A DNA stretch of 23,550 nt from the NCBI RefSeq assembly GCF_000142905.1, contig NW_013657621.1, positions 191,573 through 215,122 of the forward strand, read 5' to 3'. Shown piece after piece: positions 15,388 through 23,503 of this stretch. The first letter of the stretch is position 1; each line of letters opens with the position of its first letter. A program made the translations under genes and the position numbers. The stretch comes from Thecamonas trahens ATCC 50062. Its lineage: Eukaryota; Apusozoa; Apusomonadida; Apusomonadidae. Under the pieces are notes generated by a model that saw only the letters and a list, made by a program, of their open reading frames with translations, was not told where the DNA came from and made no database searches.

Positions 15388-16959
15388 TCAGGGCGAGCGC
15401 TCGACAATGTCGTGGCCAACGCCATCGATGCCACCAGTAAGCTCAAACTGGGCCATGAGCTGGGAGAGCTCCTCACCGGTCAGCTCGCGACCGAGGTGGA
15501 AGGTGGAGTAGGCGGGAGCGACATAGTGACTGTCGATGGAGGTGGCTGCGGCCGATTCGGCAGAAGAGGTCATGGCGGCGATGTCGACCTTGTAGGCGTC
15601 CTCGAGCGGCGTGAGGCGGCGGAAGTGCGAGGCCGAGACCTCTTCGCGGGCCTGCTCGAGGCGGCGCTTCTCGACTTCCATGCTCGCGTCGCGGATGGAG
15701 GCGGCGGTGGCGACGCACGACTCGAGGTGCGTGGCGTGGTTGGCAAAGTCCTTCTTGGCCTGCGAGATCTGCTGGTCGACGTAGGCCTTGAGCTTGGCCT
15801 GCTCCTCAGCAATGGCAGCCTCTGTCCGGCGCAGCGTCTCAGCCTCGAGCTCGTCAAGCCGTTTGAGTTCAGACTCGAGGGTGGCCTTACGGGCGGCCTC
15901 GCGCGAGATCTTGCTCGGATCGGTTGCGGGCAGTTCAGCGGGGGCGTCGGTGTAGGTCGGCGGCGGGCCGGCGGGTGGAGCCGACGGGGCGTAGGGCGGC
16001 GGAGCAGTAGCATCAGTCGGCGGAGCGGGGACAGGGAGGTTTGCGTCGTCAATGGCGTTGAGCTGTTCAAAGTTGGAGATGAGATGGGCGCGTTGGGCGG
16101 CCATCTGCTCCTTGACGGTGGCCTCGGCGGAGCGCCCTTCGCGCTGCAGGGCGCGGAGGCGGTCAGAGCGGTAGCGGCGGAGCTCGTTGATGCGTGCAGC
16201 AAGCGACTTTTTGAGCGAGTCAAGAAGACGGACACACTCGACCGACTCGTATTCGCCCTGGGCGGCCGCCAGGCGGGCGTTGAAGACCTGGATCTGGTCG
16301 CGCATCTCCATTTCGATGACCTGCTTGAGGGCGTTGGTGGATGCCTCAAACTCGCGGGTCCGCTCGGACCAGGCGCCAGAGTACGAGCCAACATATCGGG
16401 CCTCGTTGAGGGTCATGGCGCCGAAGCGGACCATGACCGACGGGTTGAGCAGGGCCATGTCGGCGAGCGAAGCCACGCGCGAGAGCGTCATGGCGCGCAG
16501 CTCGTCCGGCGCCAGGAACGAGACCGGATCGGCCTCAAGCACCTCTGCGAGAGTCAGCTGCGGCGAGGTGAGAACGCGCCGGACCATGGCGTCACGGGCA
16601 GCAACGACGGTGGCCGGATCGTGGTCGTAGGTGCGCCACGACAAGGCGACCGAGATCGAGAGCAGCGGAATGGCAGCGCCGGTGGCGAGAGCGCCGCGGA
16701 GCCAGGTGTCTGTGTCTGGGCGAGCAGCGCCTGAGCGGCTTGTCCACATCAGTGTCGAGCCAACAGCGCCGAGCGTGAGGCCGATGACGCCGCAAGCTCG
16801 CGAGAGCCACGTCCCACCCTTGCGCGTCTCGAGCAGCGACGGCTTGGCGAGCACGATCTTGCCGTCGACCACCACCAGCGGGAAGCCGTCGAGCTCCTGG
16901 ACCCGTGGCTTGGTGGCTGGGCACACCTCGCCACCGAGCGGGATGTGGACACGGAACAT
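15388..16959 (-). CDS. Unrecognised two-helix membrane protein with coiled coils and PPxY motif
   Basis: I do not recognise this 523-residue protein. Two hydrophobic helices lie near residues 53-72 and 87-107, separated by a short polar loop, so the N-terminus forms a hairpin-like membrane anchor. After it comes a globular helical segment (about 115-190) and then long charged coiled coils (about 195-300 and 350-460). Between the coils is a proline-rich linker (about 305-345) with APPPYAPSAPP, containing a PPxY motif that could bind WW domains of ubiquitin ligases. There is no obvious enzymatic motif. I used the ATG at 16959: it begins a sensible N-terminus (MFRVHIPLGGEVCPATKPRV), whereas the further 109 open residues upstream are low-complexity leader crossing a C run. 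A role as a membrane tether or scaffold is a guess. Confidence 0.72.
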   Translation of the reverse strand: MFRVHIPLGGEVCPATKPRVQELDGFPLVVVDGKIVLAKPSLLETRKGGTWLSRACGVIGLTLGAVGSTLMWTSRSGAARPDTDTWLRGALATGAAIPLLSISVALSWRTYDHDPATVVAARDAMVRRVLTSPQLTLAEVLEADPVSFLAPDELRAMTLSRVASLADMALLNPSVMVRFGAMTLNEARYVGSYSGAWSERTREFEASTNALKQVIEMEMRDQIQVFNARLAAAQGEYESVECVRLLDSLKKSLAARINELRRYRSDRLRALQREGRSAEATVKEQMAAQRAHLISNFEQLNAIDDANLPVPAPPTDATAPPPYAPSAPPAGPPPTYTDAPAELPATDPSKISREAARKATLESELKRLDELEAETLRRTEAAIAEEQAKLKAYVDQQISQAKKDFANHATHLESCVATAASIRDASMEVEKRRLEQAREEVSASHFRRLTPLEDAYKVDIAAMTSSAESAAATSIDSHYVAPAYSTFHLGRELTGEELSQLMAQFELTGGIDGVGHDIVERSP

Positions 16960-17382
16960 GGGAAAGCAGGAGGAGGGGGAGGTGGAGAGGGGTGGAGAGG
17001 GGTGGAGGAAAAGGAAGGCGGTCAGTGAGGGACGCGTGCGTGTACGAGCCACTCTGGCAGCGTTCGTTGGCTGGCTGGCCAGATGGTGAGATGAACCCGA
17101 GGACAGAGGAGAGGGGGGAGGGGGGGGGGGGGGGCGAGCGCAGCTGACGATGGCGATGGTGTCACTGATATGTATTGTGATATGTGTGGGTTGTATGGAC
17201 TCTCGGAGAGTATGTTGCCGATGACGATGTGGGCGGTGATGGATGGGGCTGTTGGTTGATGCTGGTGAATGAAGAATGGCGTTCATCCAATGACGGTCTC
17301 GATCAATGTCTCGATCACTCGCTTACTCGCCGACTCGCCGGTCCTCCACCCGCTGGAGCCGGCAATACACGTCTCAGTCACC
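16960..17382. promoter_or_regulatory. Divergent promoter region between the membrane protein and ARPC3
   Basis: This 423-bp gap separates divergent genes. It holds pyrimidine-rich sense sequence next to the membrane-protein start, a 15-base G run (17120-17134; C on that gene's sense strand) and a less GC-rich GT-alternating stretch (about 17155-17260). No coding region is convincing. Promoters for both genes are expected here. Confidence 0.5.
17120..17134. repeat. G/C homopolymer (15) in the divergent promoter
   Basis: A 15-base G run on the plus strand, 160 bp upstream of the membrane-protein ATG and C on its sense strand. It fits the recurrent C-run pattern near gene starts in this window. 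Confidence 0.85.
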
Positions 17383-18266
17383 ATGCCGGCGTACCACTCG
17401 AAGCAGAACGACATTGACGCGCGTACTCTCTGCTCGTGCTCCATCCTGCCGCTGCGGTCGGAGGTCCGCGGCCCGGCCCCGCGTACTACCGGTACGTCCA
17501 TGCATGCCCCCATGCCCTTGGCTCGAGTAGGACCGTGTTGGCCTCGTCCGGCCGGCTTCGCCAGAAAACCGAACAGGCGACGACGGGCCCGAGGGGAAGG
17601 GGGGAGTGGCGAGCAACTGAGCGCGTTCGGCCTATCACACACCACATAGGGTGTGGATGAGGCCAACAGAGAGTAGCTGTGCGGTGTGGGCAGGGCTGGT
17701 GGGTGTGGGAGGAGGTCGCTGTGGGTGGTGCGGGGGTGGTCGGTCGGCGGCTCTGAGGGTGTGAGCCATTTTTTGGCGGAGCGGGGACGGTGTTGGCAGC
17801 CGCCACGGCTAAGAGGCAGCGACTTACGGAGGAGACGATGACGGGGACGGCAGACCACGACATCATCGATGAGGTGCTCCGGTACTGGAAGGCCAACATC
17901 TTTTTCAAGAACTACGACATCCAGGGCCCGGCTGACCGTGTCCTCATCTACCTGACGCTTTACGTCTCGCAGTGCCTCAAGGAGCTCTTCCGCAACAAGA
18001 CGAAGAAGGACGGCGTCAAGGCCCTGTACACGCTCTCGCTCAGCAACTTTAACATCCCTGGCGACGCGCAGTTTGAGCTCGGCGGCTTCTTCTCAGCTCC
18101 CGAGTCGCGGGCCGAGGCCGACGAGATCCGCGCCTACTTTACCCAGCTCCGCCAGGAGCTCGGCATCCGGCTCGTCGATCTTGTGTACCCGGACGAGACG
18201 TCGCCGGCGTCCAAGTGGTGGATGTGCTTCAAGAGCCGCAAGTTCCTCAACATTGCGCTCAAGTAA
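17383..18266 (+). CDS. ARPC3: Arp2/3 complex subunit 3 (p21-Arc), two exons
   Basis: ARPC3 is a subunit of the seven-protein complex that nucleates branched actin filaments at the cell cortex. Exon 1 (17383-17491) encodes the family N-terminus MPAYHSKQNDIDARTL, then ILPLRSEVRGPAPRTT. Exon 2 (about 17854-18266) encodes DHDIIDEVLRYWKANIFFKN with the following YDIQGPADRVLIYLTLYV and, near the end, SKWWMCFKSRKFLN, all diagnostic of ARPC3. Joining the G at 17491 to AC at 17854 keeps frame and gives 173 residues, against 178 in human. The donor is GTACGT; the acceptor AG at 17852-17853 is the one that best matches family length, but nearby AGs are possible. An exon-2-only reading from an upstream in-frame codon would lose the conserved start. 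Confidence 0.94.
17492..17853 (+). other. Intron of ARPC3
   Basis: A 362-nt intron inferred from the split of ARPC3 homology between two frames. It begins GTACGT and ends GGCAG, with CTTAC at 17823-17827 as a possible branch site about 27 nt before the acceptor. The pyrimidine tract is weak. A C2-proximal AG at 17796-17797 is also frame-compatible and would add about 19 residues. I see no gene inside the intron. Confidence 0.75.
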
Positions 18267-18300
18267 GCAAGACGCAGGAGATAAAGCGAGTGTGATGTGG

Positions 18301-20994
18301 CTACTGTAGCGAGTCGAGCAGGACCTGTGCGCCAGCAAAGTCAGGATCAGCGGCCACAAGGCGTGAAAGCGCCTTGCGCGCCGCAGTTCGCTTGCCGGCT
18401 GCTAGCAGTGCTTCAGCCAGCTCGTAGAGAACAGGCAACGCCGCGGCGGCACTCTTATCACCGCCGGCGGCGCGGACTCGGGCCGCGTACGCCTTGCGCA
18501 GCCGGCCAGCGGCGCGATGGGCGTCACCACTCGCCAGGGCCACACGCCCGAGCACGAGATGAGCCTCTGCAAGCGATGAATCACCACCGACCGCGCGCTC
18601 GAGCGCGGCAACGCCAGCGAGTGTATCACCGCTGTCGACGAGCGCGAGACCATGCAGCATGTGAAGCCGTGGCGTCGCACCCGGCAGCGCGGCAGCGCGG
18701 TTTGCGGCATCAAGTGCAGCTCTCGTCTCGCCAGCTTCGAGGTGGAGCTGGGTGGCAAAGGCAAGCGCGTCGATGCTCTCCGGCGCGTGGTCGAGCGCGT
18801 GGTTTGTCGAGGCCAACGCCAGGCGATATTCTCCGGTTGCGTGGTAGAGCGAGGCGAGCGCGAGGTGTGCAGCCGGATCGTTCGGGCGGGCGGCGACGTG
18901 GTCCTGCGCGGCGGCGATCTGTGCTGAGAGTGGAAGCTCTCGCGGCGTGTCGGCAGCTGATCGCTCGCCGGTACGGATCTTGGCCAGCTCGTCGGCTGAA
19001 TAGTGAAGCGATGGATCAAGTGCGAGCGAGCGCTCCAGGGCTGGCACAGCTTTGTCGAGCTCGCCATTGACCGAGTGTTCGAGGCCGATGCGCATCCAGG
19101 CCTCTGCGAGATTTGGGTCAACGCGGACGGCGTAGTAAAAGCGGTCTAGGCCATCGCGGCCGCGGCCAACACGGCACAGCAGCGTACCCTCGTGCATGGC
19201 CGCAAGTGCCTTCATCTTTGGATCGTCCTGGTAGAGAGCCAAGCGGCCGCCGTGTGGCGAGAACTCGGATGCCATATGAAAGACTTTGATGGCTTCCTCG
19301 TACTGCCCGCGATGCTCCAGAATGGCGCCCCAGTTGAAGAACTGGCCCAGGTTGGTGGCGAGCTTAGAGGCGGCCTCGTAGTACTCGATGGCGGTGTCAA
19401 ACGCATTCATCTTGGCGTAGCACGTTGCAATGTTGATGAGCGTTGATGGGTCGTCAGGCGAGGCTATCAGCGAGACGTTAAAGTAAGCGACAGCTTGGGC
19501 GTACTCGCCGCGTGCAAAATGAACGTTGCCGAGGTTGAAGTTGACCTTGCCATTGGAGGGCACCACAGCCTCGGCTGACCGCCACAACGCCTCCTCGGAC
19601 GCCCAGTCGGCGTTACGCGCCAGCGTCCGGCCCGAGTAGGCAACCAGCAGCAGCAGCGCAAGGCCTAGCACAAGCTGGCGGCTACGCCCCGTGCTGCGCT
19701 CCAAGGCCAGCTTCAGCAGGTAGCCCAGTAGGAGGCACCAGCCTAGAGAGGGGATGTAGAGCACGCGCTCAGCAACCAGAAAGCCGATTAGGAAGAACAG
19801 ATTGGTGGAAGGGAGAAAGGGGACGGCGGCAAAGGCGGCGGCAGCGAGAACCGGAAGATGAACGCGAGTCGAGGTCGACATGCGCAAGACGTTGAGCCCG
19901 CAAGCGTAGAGGCAGCCGCCGAGCACAACAGCGGCCAGCGCCCAGGTGAGAGCGACGCGGACGTCGGCAAACGACTCGATCATGGGAATCGACTCGAACG
20001 AGTAGTCGGCACAAAGATGGAGCGGGAAGATGAGCAGCCACGTATTGTAGGCGTATATGTAGGGAAAGTTGAGAAGCTTGGGCAGGAGCTCGTCCGAGAC
20101 GGCAGCCTGGTTGTCCTTCTCGGGCCATGTTGGGAGCACGCCCTGGTTGAGCGAGAGGCGCCACCACATAAAGACGAGACCAAAGAGCGCGTACGAGACT
20201 TGGCGGACAAAGACGGGCCAGAACCGATCGGGCTGCCACGAGACTAGCTTGAAGCGGGTGGCAGCGGCAACTACGGCATTGATCTTGCCAACACGTGCCG
20301 GATTGCGAGCCGCCGCAGCCGCTGCGGCCTCATCTTTGGCCTGGACCGGCAACTCCAGCCAGTTCATGACATACAACATTTCGTAGAAGAACAGGACGCC
20401 AAAGACAGTAATGCCAGTCTCTTTGCAAAGCGTGGCGGCAGCAGCAAAGGCACAGACTGCCATCGACCATCTCAGCGACGTGTGGTAGCGACGAGCGGCA
20501 CGGACGCCCGCAAGAAAGGCGGCAGCGTAAAAGACAAAACACATGACCTCGGCGCGGCCGACGACGCCAGCGACGGCCTCGGCGTGGACAGGATGGGTGG
20601 CAAAGAGAAGAGCGGCAAAGAGAGAGGCGTGCGAGTAGCCATCGAGGATGGTGCCGGCGATGGGAAGCACCAGAGCTGAGCCCAGGGCGTGGAAGAGTAC
20701 GTTGCCAAGGTGGAAGCCGAACTCAGCGGTACCCGAGATGAGAAAGTTGGCGCGAAAGGTGAGGACCACAAGCGGACGGAAAGACTTGTGCGAGCGGGGG
20801 TCATCCATGGGCATGCCCCAGTAGTCGTGGCGCCAGTAGTGCGACCAGGGGACAGGATCGGGCGAGACGACGTCTGCGTTGCGGTGAATAGCGTACTCGT
20901 CGTCAAAGAACAGCTCGCCCCAGAGCGAGTTGCAGTACACGGCAGACGCCACGGCAGCAACAACAAGGTACGCCCATGCTGGAGTTGGCTCCAT
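18301..20994 (-). CDS. TMTC-family ER protein O-mannosyltransferase (transmembrane and TPR)
   Basis: An 897-residue multi-spanning ER membrane protein. Animal TMTC1-4 transfer mannose from dolichol-phosphate mannose to Ser/Thr of cadherin-type domains. Visible family features: an N-terminal membrane helix, then LFFDDEYAIHRNADVV with the GT-C type acidic pair at residues 31-32; KSFRPL (70-75); HPVHAEAVAGVVGRAEV (134-150); KETGIT (191-196); and the DUF1736 region MWWRLSLNQGVLPTWPEKDN (276-295). Several more hydrophobic helices follow to about residue 465. From there to the end are tetratricopeptide repeats, for example KVNFNLGNVHFARGEYAQAV and LGQFFNWGAILEHRGQYEEA. The ATG at 20994 starts directly before the first helix, 14 bp downstream of a C run. 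It converges on ARPC3 with 34 bp between stops. Which TMTC paralogue it matches I cannot say. Confidence 0.92.
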   Translation of the reverse strand: MEPTPAWAYLVVAAVASAVYCNSLWGELFFDDEYAIHRNADVVSPDPVPWSHYWRHDYWGMPMDDPRSHKSFRPLVVLTFRANFLISGTAEFGFHLGNVLFHALGSALVLPIAGTILDGYSHASLFAALLFATHPVHAEAVAGVVGRAEVMCFVFYAAAFLAGVRAARRYHTSLRWSMAVCAFAAAATLCKETGITVFGVLFFYEMLYVMNWLELPVQAKDEAAAAAAARNPARVGKINAVVAAATRFKLVSWQPDRFWPVFVRQVSYALFGLVFMWWRLSLNQGVLPTWPEKDNQAAVSDELLPKLLNFPYIYAYNTWLLIFPLHLCADYSFESIPMIESFADVRVALTWALAAVVLGGCLYACGLNVLRMSTSTRVHLPVLAAAAFAAVPFLPSTNLFFLIGFLVAERVLYIPSLGWCLLLGYLLKLALERSTGRSRQLVLGLALLLLVAYSGRTLARNADWASEEALWRSAEAVVPSNGKVNFNLGNVHFARGEYAQAVAYFNVSLIASPDDPSTLINIATCYAKMNAFDTAIEYYEAASKLATNLGQFFNWGAILEHRGQYEEAIKVFHMASEFSPHGGRLALYQDDPKMKALAAMHEGTLLCRVGRGRDGLDRFYYAVRVDPNLAEAWMRIGLEHSVNGELDKAVPALERSLALDPSLHYSADELAKIRTGERSAADTPRELPLSAQIAAAQDHVAARPNDPAAHLALASLYHATGEYRLALASTNHALDHAPESIDALAFATQLHLEAGETRAALDAANRAAALPGATPRLHMLHGLALVDSGDTLAGVAALERAVGGDSSLAEAHLVLGRVALASGDAHRAAGRLRKAYAARVRAAGGDKSAAAALPVLYELAEALLAAGKRTAARKALSRLVAADPDFAGAQVLLDSLQ

Positions 20995-21460
20995 GGCTGT
21001 GGGTAAAGGGGGGGGGGTGGGCAGGGGGGTGCAGTGTGCGTGGGTGACGTCGCTGGAGCTGGTGAGTGGTTGCTAACCGGTGGTCACTCGACGGCAGCCG
21101 ACGACGATTGGCAGCAGGAACAGGGCTCGGGCGGCCGACACATGCACTCTTGATTGTGGACCCATCCTCTGTCATTCACCGTCCAACATCTTGCCTCGCC
21201 CTGTCCATCTCCCATGCCTTGTTTGTATCGCCTGTCCTCGCACCAGAAGCGGGGTTGGTCGAAATGTGGGGCTTGCGGATGCCGGACTTGTCAGCAAAGA
21301 GCGGCACAGGCTCGAGCTGGTACTGGCCGGGCGCGACTTCGAAATGATGTCGCGGGCTTGGGATATAGGGCCGCCGTCGATGAGCCCAACGCGTCGTGGG
21401 TTACAGGCGAAACGGTGGTGAGATGCTGCACCGCGTGTTGGTCTGCGAAAATGCAAACGG
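20995..21460. other. Promoter side of the TMTC gene and unassigned sequence
   Basis: A 10-base G run (21008-21017; C on the TMTC sense strand) precedes the TMTC start. The remainder has open frames on both strands but no product I can recognise. It presumably carries the TMTC promoter and leads into the gene fragment that follows. Confidence 0.5.
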
Positions 21461-21469
21461 AGGGGGCAC

Positions 21470-21801
21470 CCTCTCAGTTCCCCATTTTGGGTGTAGGAGC
21501 TCCTTTCGGGACCGAGAGGCCATGGTTTTTCTTCTGTGAACTTGGAGCCAGCTGCAGCGTTGCAAGGTACGAATCATCCAACGCCACCCAGGCAACCCTC
21601 GCCGAGCTCCCTGTCAAGTTCAATCCCTACACCAACAATGTTATCATGTTGGCTGGCTCTGCTGGGTCTAGCCAGACCATCTACTTTATAGATCATACCA
21701 TACTACGCACGTCTTCAACCATCTATCGCTGCGTTTCCAACTGCACCGATCTCGAAGCTACCCGGTTGGTTCCTCTGATTCTCCGTTGGTGTCATGGATG
21801 A
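21470..21801 (+). pseudogene. Fragment of an unrecognised cysteine-containing, probably extracellular protein
   Basis: The plus strand encodes a coherent protein stretch that has lower GC3 than the neighbours. It begins near WFFFCELGASCSVARYESS and continues through PVKFNPYTNNVIMLAGSAGS, QTIYFIDHT and STIYRCVSNCTDLEATRLV to a stop at 21799. Two aromatic-Cys-x(3-5)-Cys blocks about 65 residues apart and possible N-glycosylation sites (NAT, NCT) suggest a repeat of a secreted or surface beta-rich protein. There is no convincing start, and the end runs into the CAMKMT-like fragment on the other strand. It therefore looks like a gene remnant, or an exon whose partners I cannot find. Confidence 0.45.
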
Positions 21802-22259
21802 GGCCCAAGTGGGCAGCTTCGAAGAAGAGGCAGTCGGCGGCAAAGACAAGATCAAAGCGGCCGCCGCACAACGCCACATCGGCCGAGTAGTCTACGGCAG
21901 CGTCCCACTCGAGGAGTGCCCCGACGAGCGTTGGAGGGTGCTACGCTGACGCCGTGGTTGGCGGCAAGATTGGCAGCGAGCAGATCAACCGAGGTCGGGT
22001 TGCCGTCGGTGACGACAACCGCGGCAGTGTCGGAAGCGGCTGCAGCCGCAACGACAACGCCGGCAAGACCGGTCATGCCGGCGCCAAGCTCGATGGCCCG
22101 AAACGAGTTGCGGGCAAGAAGGCCGGCGTGGCGGGTGAGGAGAAGATGGGCGAAAACCTCCTCGGACGGCCAGATGCAGATGTTACCGGTGTTGTTGTTG
22201 CCCATCAGCCTGGCAGCCGAGACCTTTGGCGGAACCTCCCACACAGAGACTACGGCCAT
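21758..22259 (-). pseudogene. CAMKMT-like lysine methyltransferase, truncated and frameshifted
   Basis: Calmodulin-lysine N-methyltransferase trimethylates calmodulin. The first frame carries [20 protein letters not shown], then [15 protein letters not shown] (SAM-binding motif I) and [11 protein letters not shown] (post-I), all close to CAMKMT. Near 21915-21932 the homology moves to another frame: [10 protein letters not shown], then [20 protein letters not shown] (post-II). Homology ends near 21794 and a stop follows at 21758, so the last third of the catalytic domain (about 90 residues compared with human) is absent. The ATG at 22259 follows a poor leader; an upstream exon is possible, because the frame is open to about 22325. 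The truncation abuts the plus-strand fragment. I infer a pseudogene or rearrangement, though an assembly error is possible. Confidence 0.7.
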
Positions 22260-22314
22260 GCCATCAGGAGCACTCTCGCCATCGCGTTCGCCTCGGCGAG
22301 GAAGTGAGACGTGC

Positions 22315-22348
22315 GGCTGCGGAGGCGATTGGAGGCCGAGGCGAAGGT
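22315..22348. repeat. Direct repeat copy 1 (34 bp, 32 identical to copy 2)
   Basis: This segment recurs 408 bp downstream at 22723-22756, with a 24-base exact core (22321-22344). On the minus strand both copies can be read as ASASNRL, which could reflect a duplicated coding piece. No transposon features flank it. Confidence 0.8.
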
Positions 22349-22722
22349 CGTTGTGGCTGCGGTGGCGTACAAGCGCCGCTACTTTGTGGCGATCAAGGTC
22401 GATGGCTGCCCAAACGATATGGATGAAGCAGTCTATGCATCAACGTCTCCAACAGCGGCAAGAACAAAGTCGGTGGATGCATCGAGAACCGCGGCCGTGG
22501 ACGACCAGTGGCCAGGGTGAGGGAGCGATCGGCCAGTCGTATGCAAGTTGAGATGGCGATGGAATGCGGGCATCAGCTTTGTTGAGTGCACAGCGGGGGT
22601 TCATGGCAGCCAGCTCGCCGACGAGGGATCTGCGGTTGTTTGATTTGGGGGGAGGTGAGGCCCATGGGACTGGATCGTTCGTGGTTGGCTTTTAGCGTCG
22701 GCCTTGGGGGCGTCGGACGGGT

Positions 22723-22756
22723 GGCTGAGGAGGCGATTGGAGGCCGAGGCGAGGGT
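22723..22756. repeat. Direct repeat copy 2 (34 bp)
   Basis: Partner of the copy at 22315-22348 in the same orientation, with two mismatches. Sequences outside the repeat differ, so the duplication is short or old. Confidence 0.8.
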
Positions 22757-23033
22757 GAGGCGGTAGATCGGGCTGGAGAGGATGTCCAGCATACTTGTGT
22801 GTGTGGGCCGCGTGCTCGTTTGCTGGGAGCTGGCGCGGCATGTGCGGCTTGGTGTGGCGATGGGAGGGGGGATGGCTGGTGTCCGACTGCGGCATGGATG
22901 TGGTGAGAGTGTGCGCGATCTGGCGACGACGAGTGTGTGGAAGGGTGATGGCATGTGCTCGCTGTCGTCGAGCAACCGGATGTCCCATTCGTCTGGACGG
23001 AGCAGGGCATGGCTTTGTTGCTTCCGCTGTTAC

Positions 23034-23503
23034 CTTGATGGCGAGCTGGAACCGCAGCACGCTCTTGAGGAAGGACGACGACGTTGCATCGACCGCCAGG
23101 GCGGTGGTGTCCAGGCTGCAGCGCGGCTGTGGTGGACGGAGCGTGGTCGGCTTGTTGTTTGCCCAGCCCATGAACGGCGTGACAGTCGTCATGCCAGCGG
23201 TAACGTCGGCGAGGAGGACGATGGCGTTGGCGTCAGCAGCACTCGGCTGTTGACAAGGATGCGGTCGGTGACGGTAGGCATGCGCAACGCCTCGATGGCA
23301 GAGATCAGATTGCGGCTGCGCGGCGTGAGCCAGGGTGCGTGCGCGGGCGGCGGCGATGAGGACAACGAGCGAGGGACATGGATGGGGTTGGCAAGGTACG
23401 TCGTTGTCAGGTAGAGGTAGCACGACGCCCAGCAAAGCAGAGCTGGTCGGCTGACCTCGCTTGATCGAGGACGGTAAGGAGGACTGGCGGAGGCGGTGGG
23501 GAG
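23034..23503 (-). CDS. Exon-like minus-strand coding stretch, unrecognised, partial and frame-disrupted
   Basis: The minus strand shows a pyrimidine tract ending in CCCCCGCAG just above 23503, which resembles a 3' splice site. After it comes a G/C-ending codon run with CYLYLTTTYLANPIHVPRSL and, further on, LTPRSRNLISAIEALRMPTV. Near 23230 the good codon pattern moves to another frame, as if one base were missing, and continues as NAIVLLADVTAGMTTVTPFM, then SSSFLKSVLRFQLAIK. It ends at AAG followed by GTAACA, a plausible 5' splice site. I do not recognise the product and have no start or stop, so it is at best one internal exon of a gene extending beyond the window. Confidence 0.35.

Larger units (their letters stand above)
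22260..23033. other. Unassigned sequence with short open fragments and a direct repeat
   Basis: No complete gene is visible. Short frames look locally protein-like, for example [15 protein letters not shown] on plus near 22370-22415 and LDILSSPIYRLTLASASNRL on minus near 22730-22790, but each is interrupted and none shows a family. They could be exons of a split gene continuing from 23034-23503, or decayed remnants. Confidence 0.4.

Noticed and set aside
15289-16734. A 481-codon plus-strand open frame opposite the two-helix membrane protein
   Set aside because: The minus-strand frame has membrane helices and coiled coils; the plus frame is Gly/Arg/Val-rich antisense sequence without recognisable features.
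17283-17858. Minus-strand open frame across the ARPC3 intron
   Set aside because: No domain is visible, the product is low in complexity, and it overlaps both well-supported ARPC3 exons in antisense.
22782-23414. A 210-codon plus-strand open frame at the right end
   Set aside because: The minus strand has better third-position G/C bias over 23034-23503 and splice-like borders; the plus frame shows no family.
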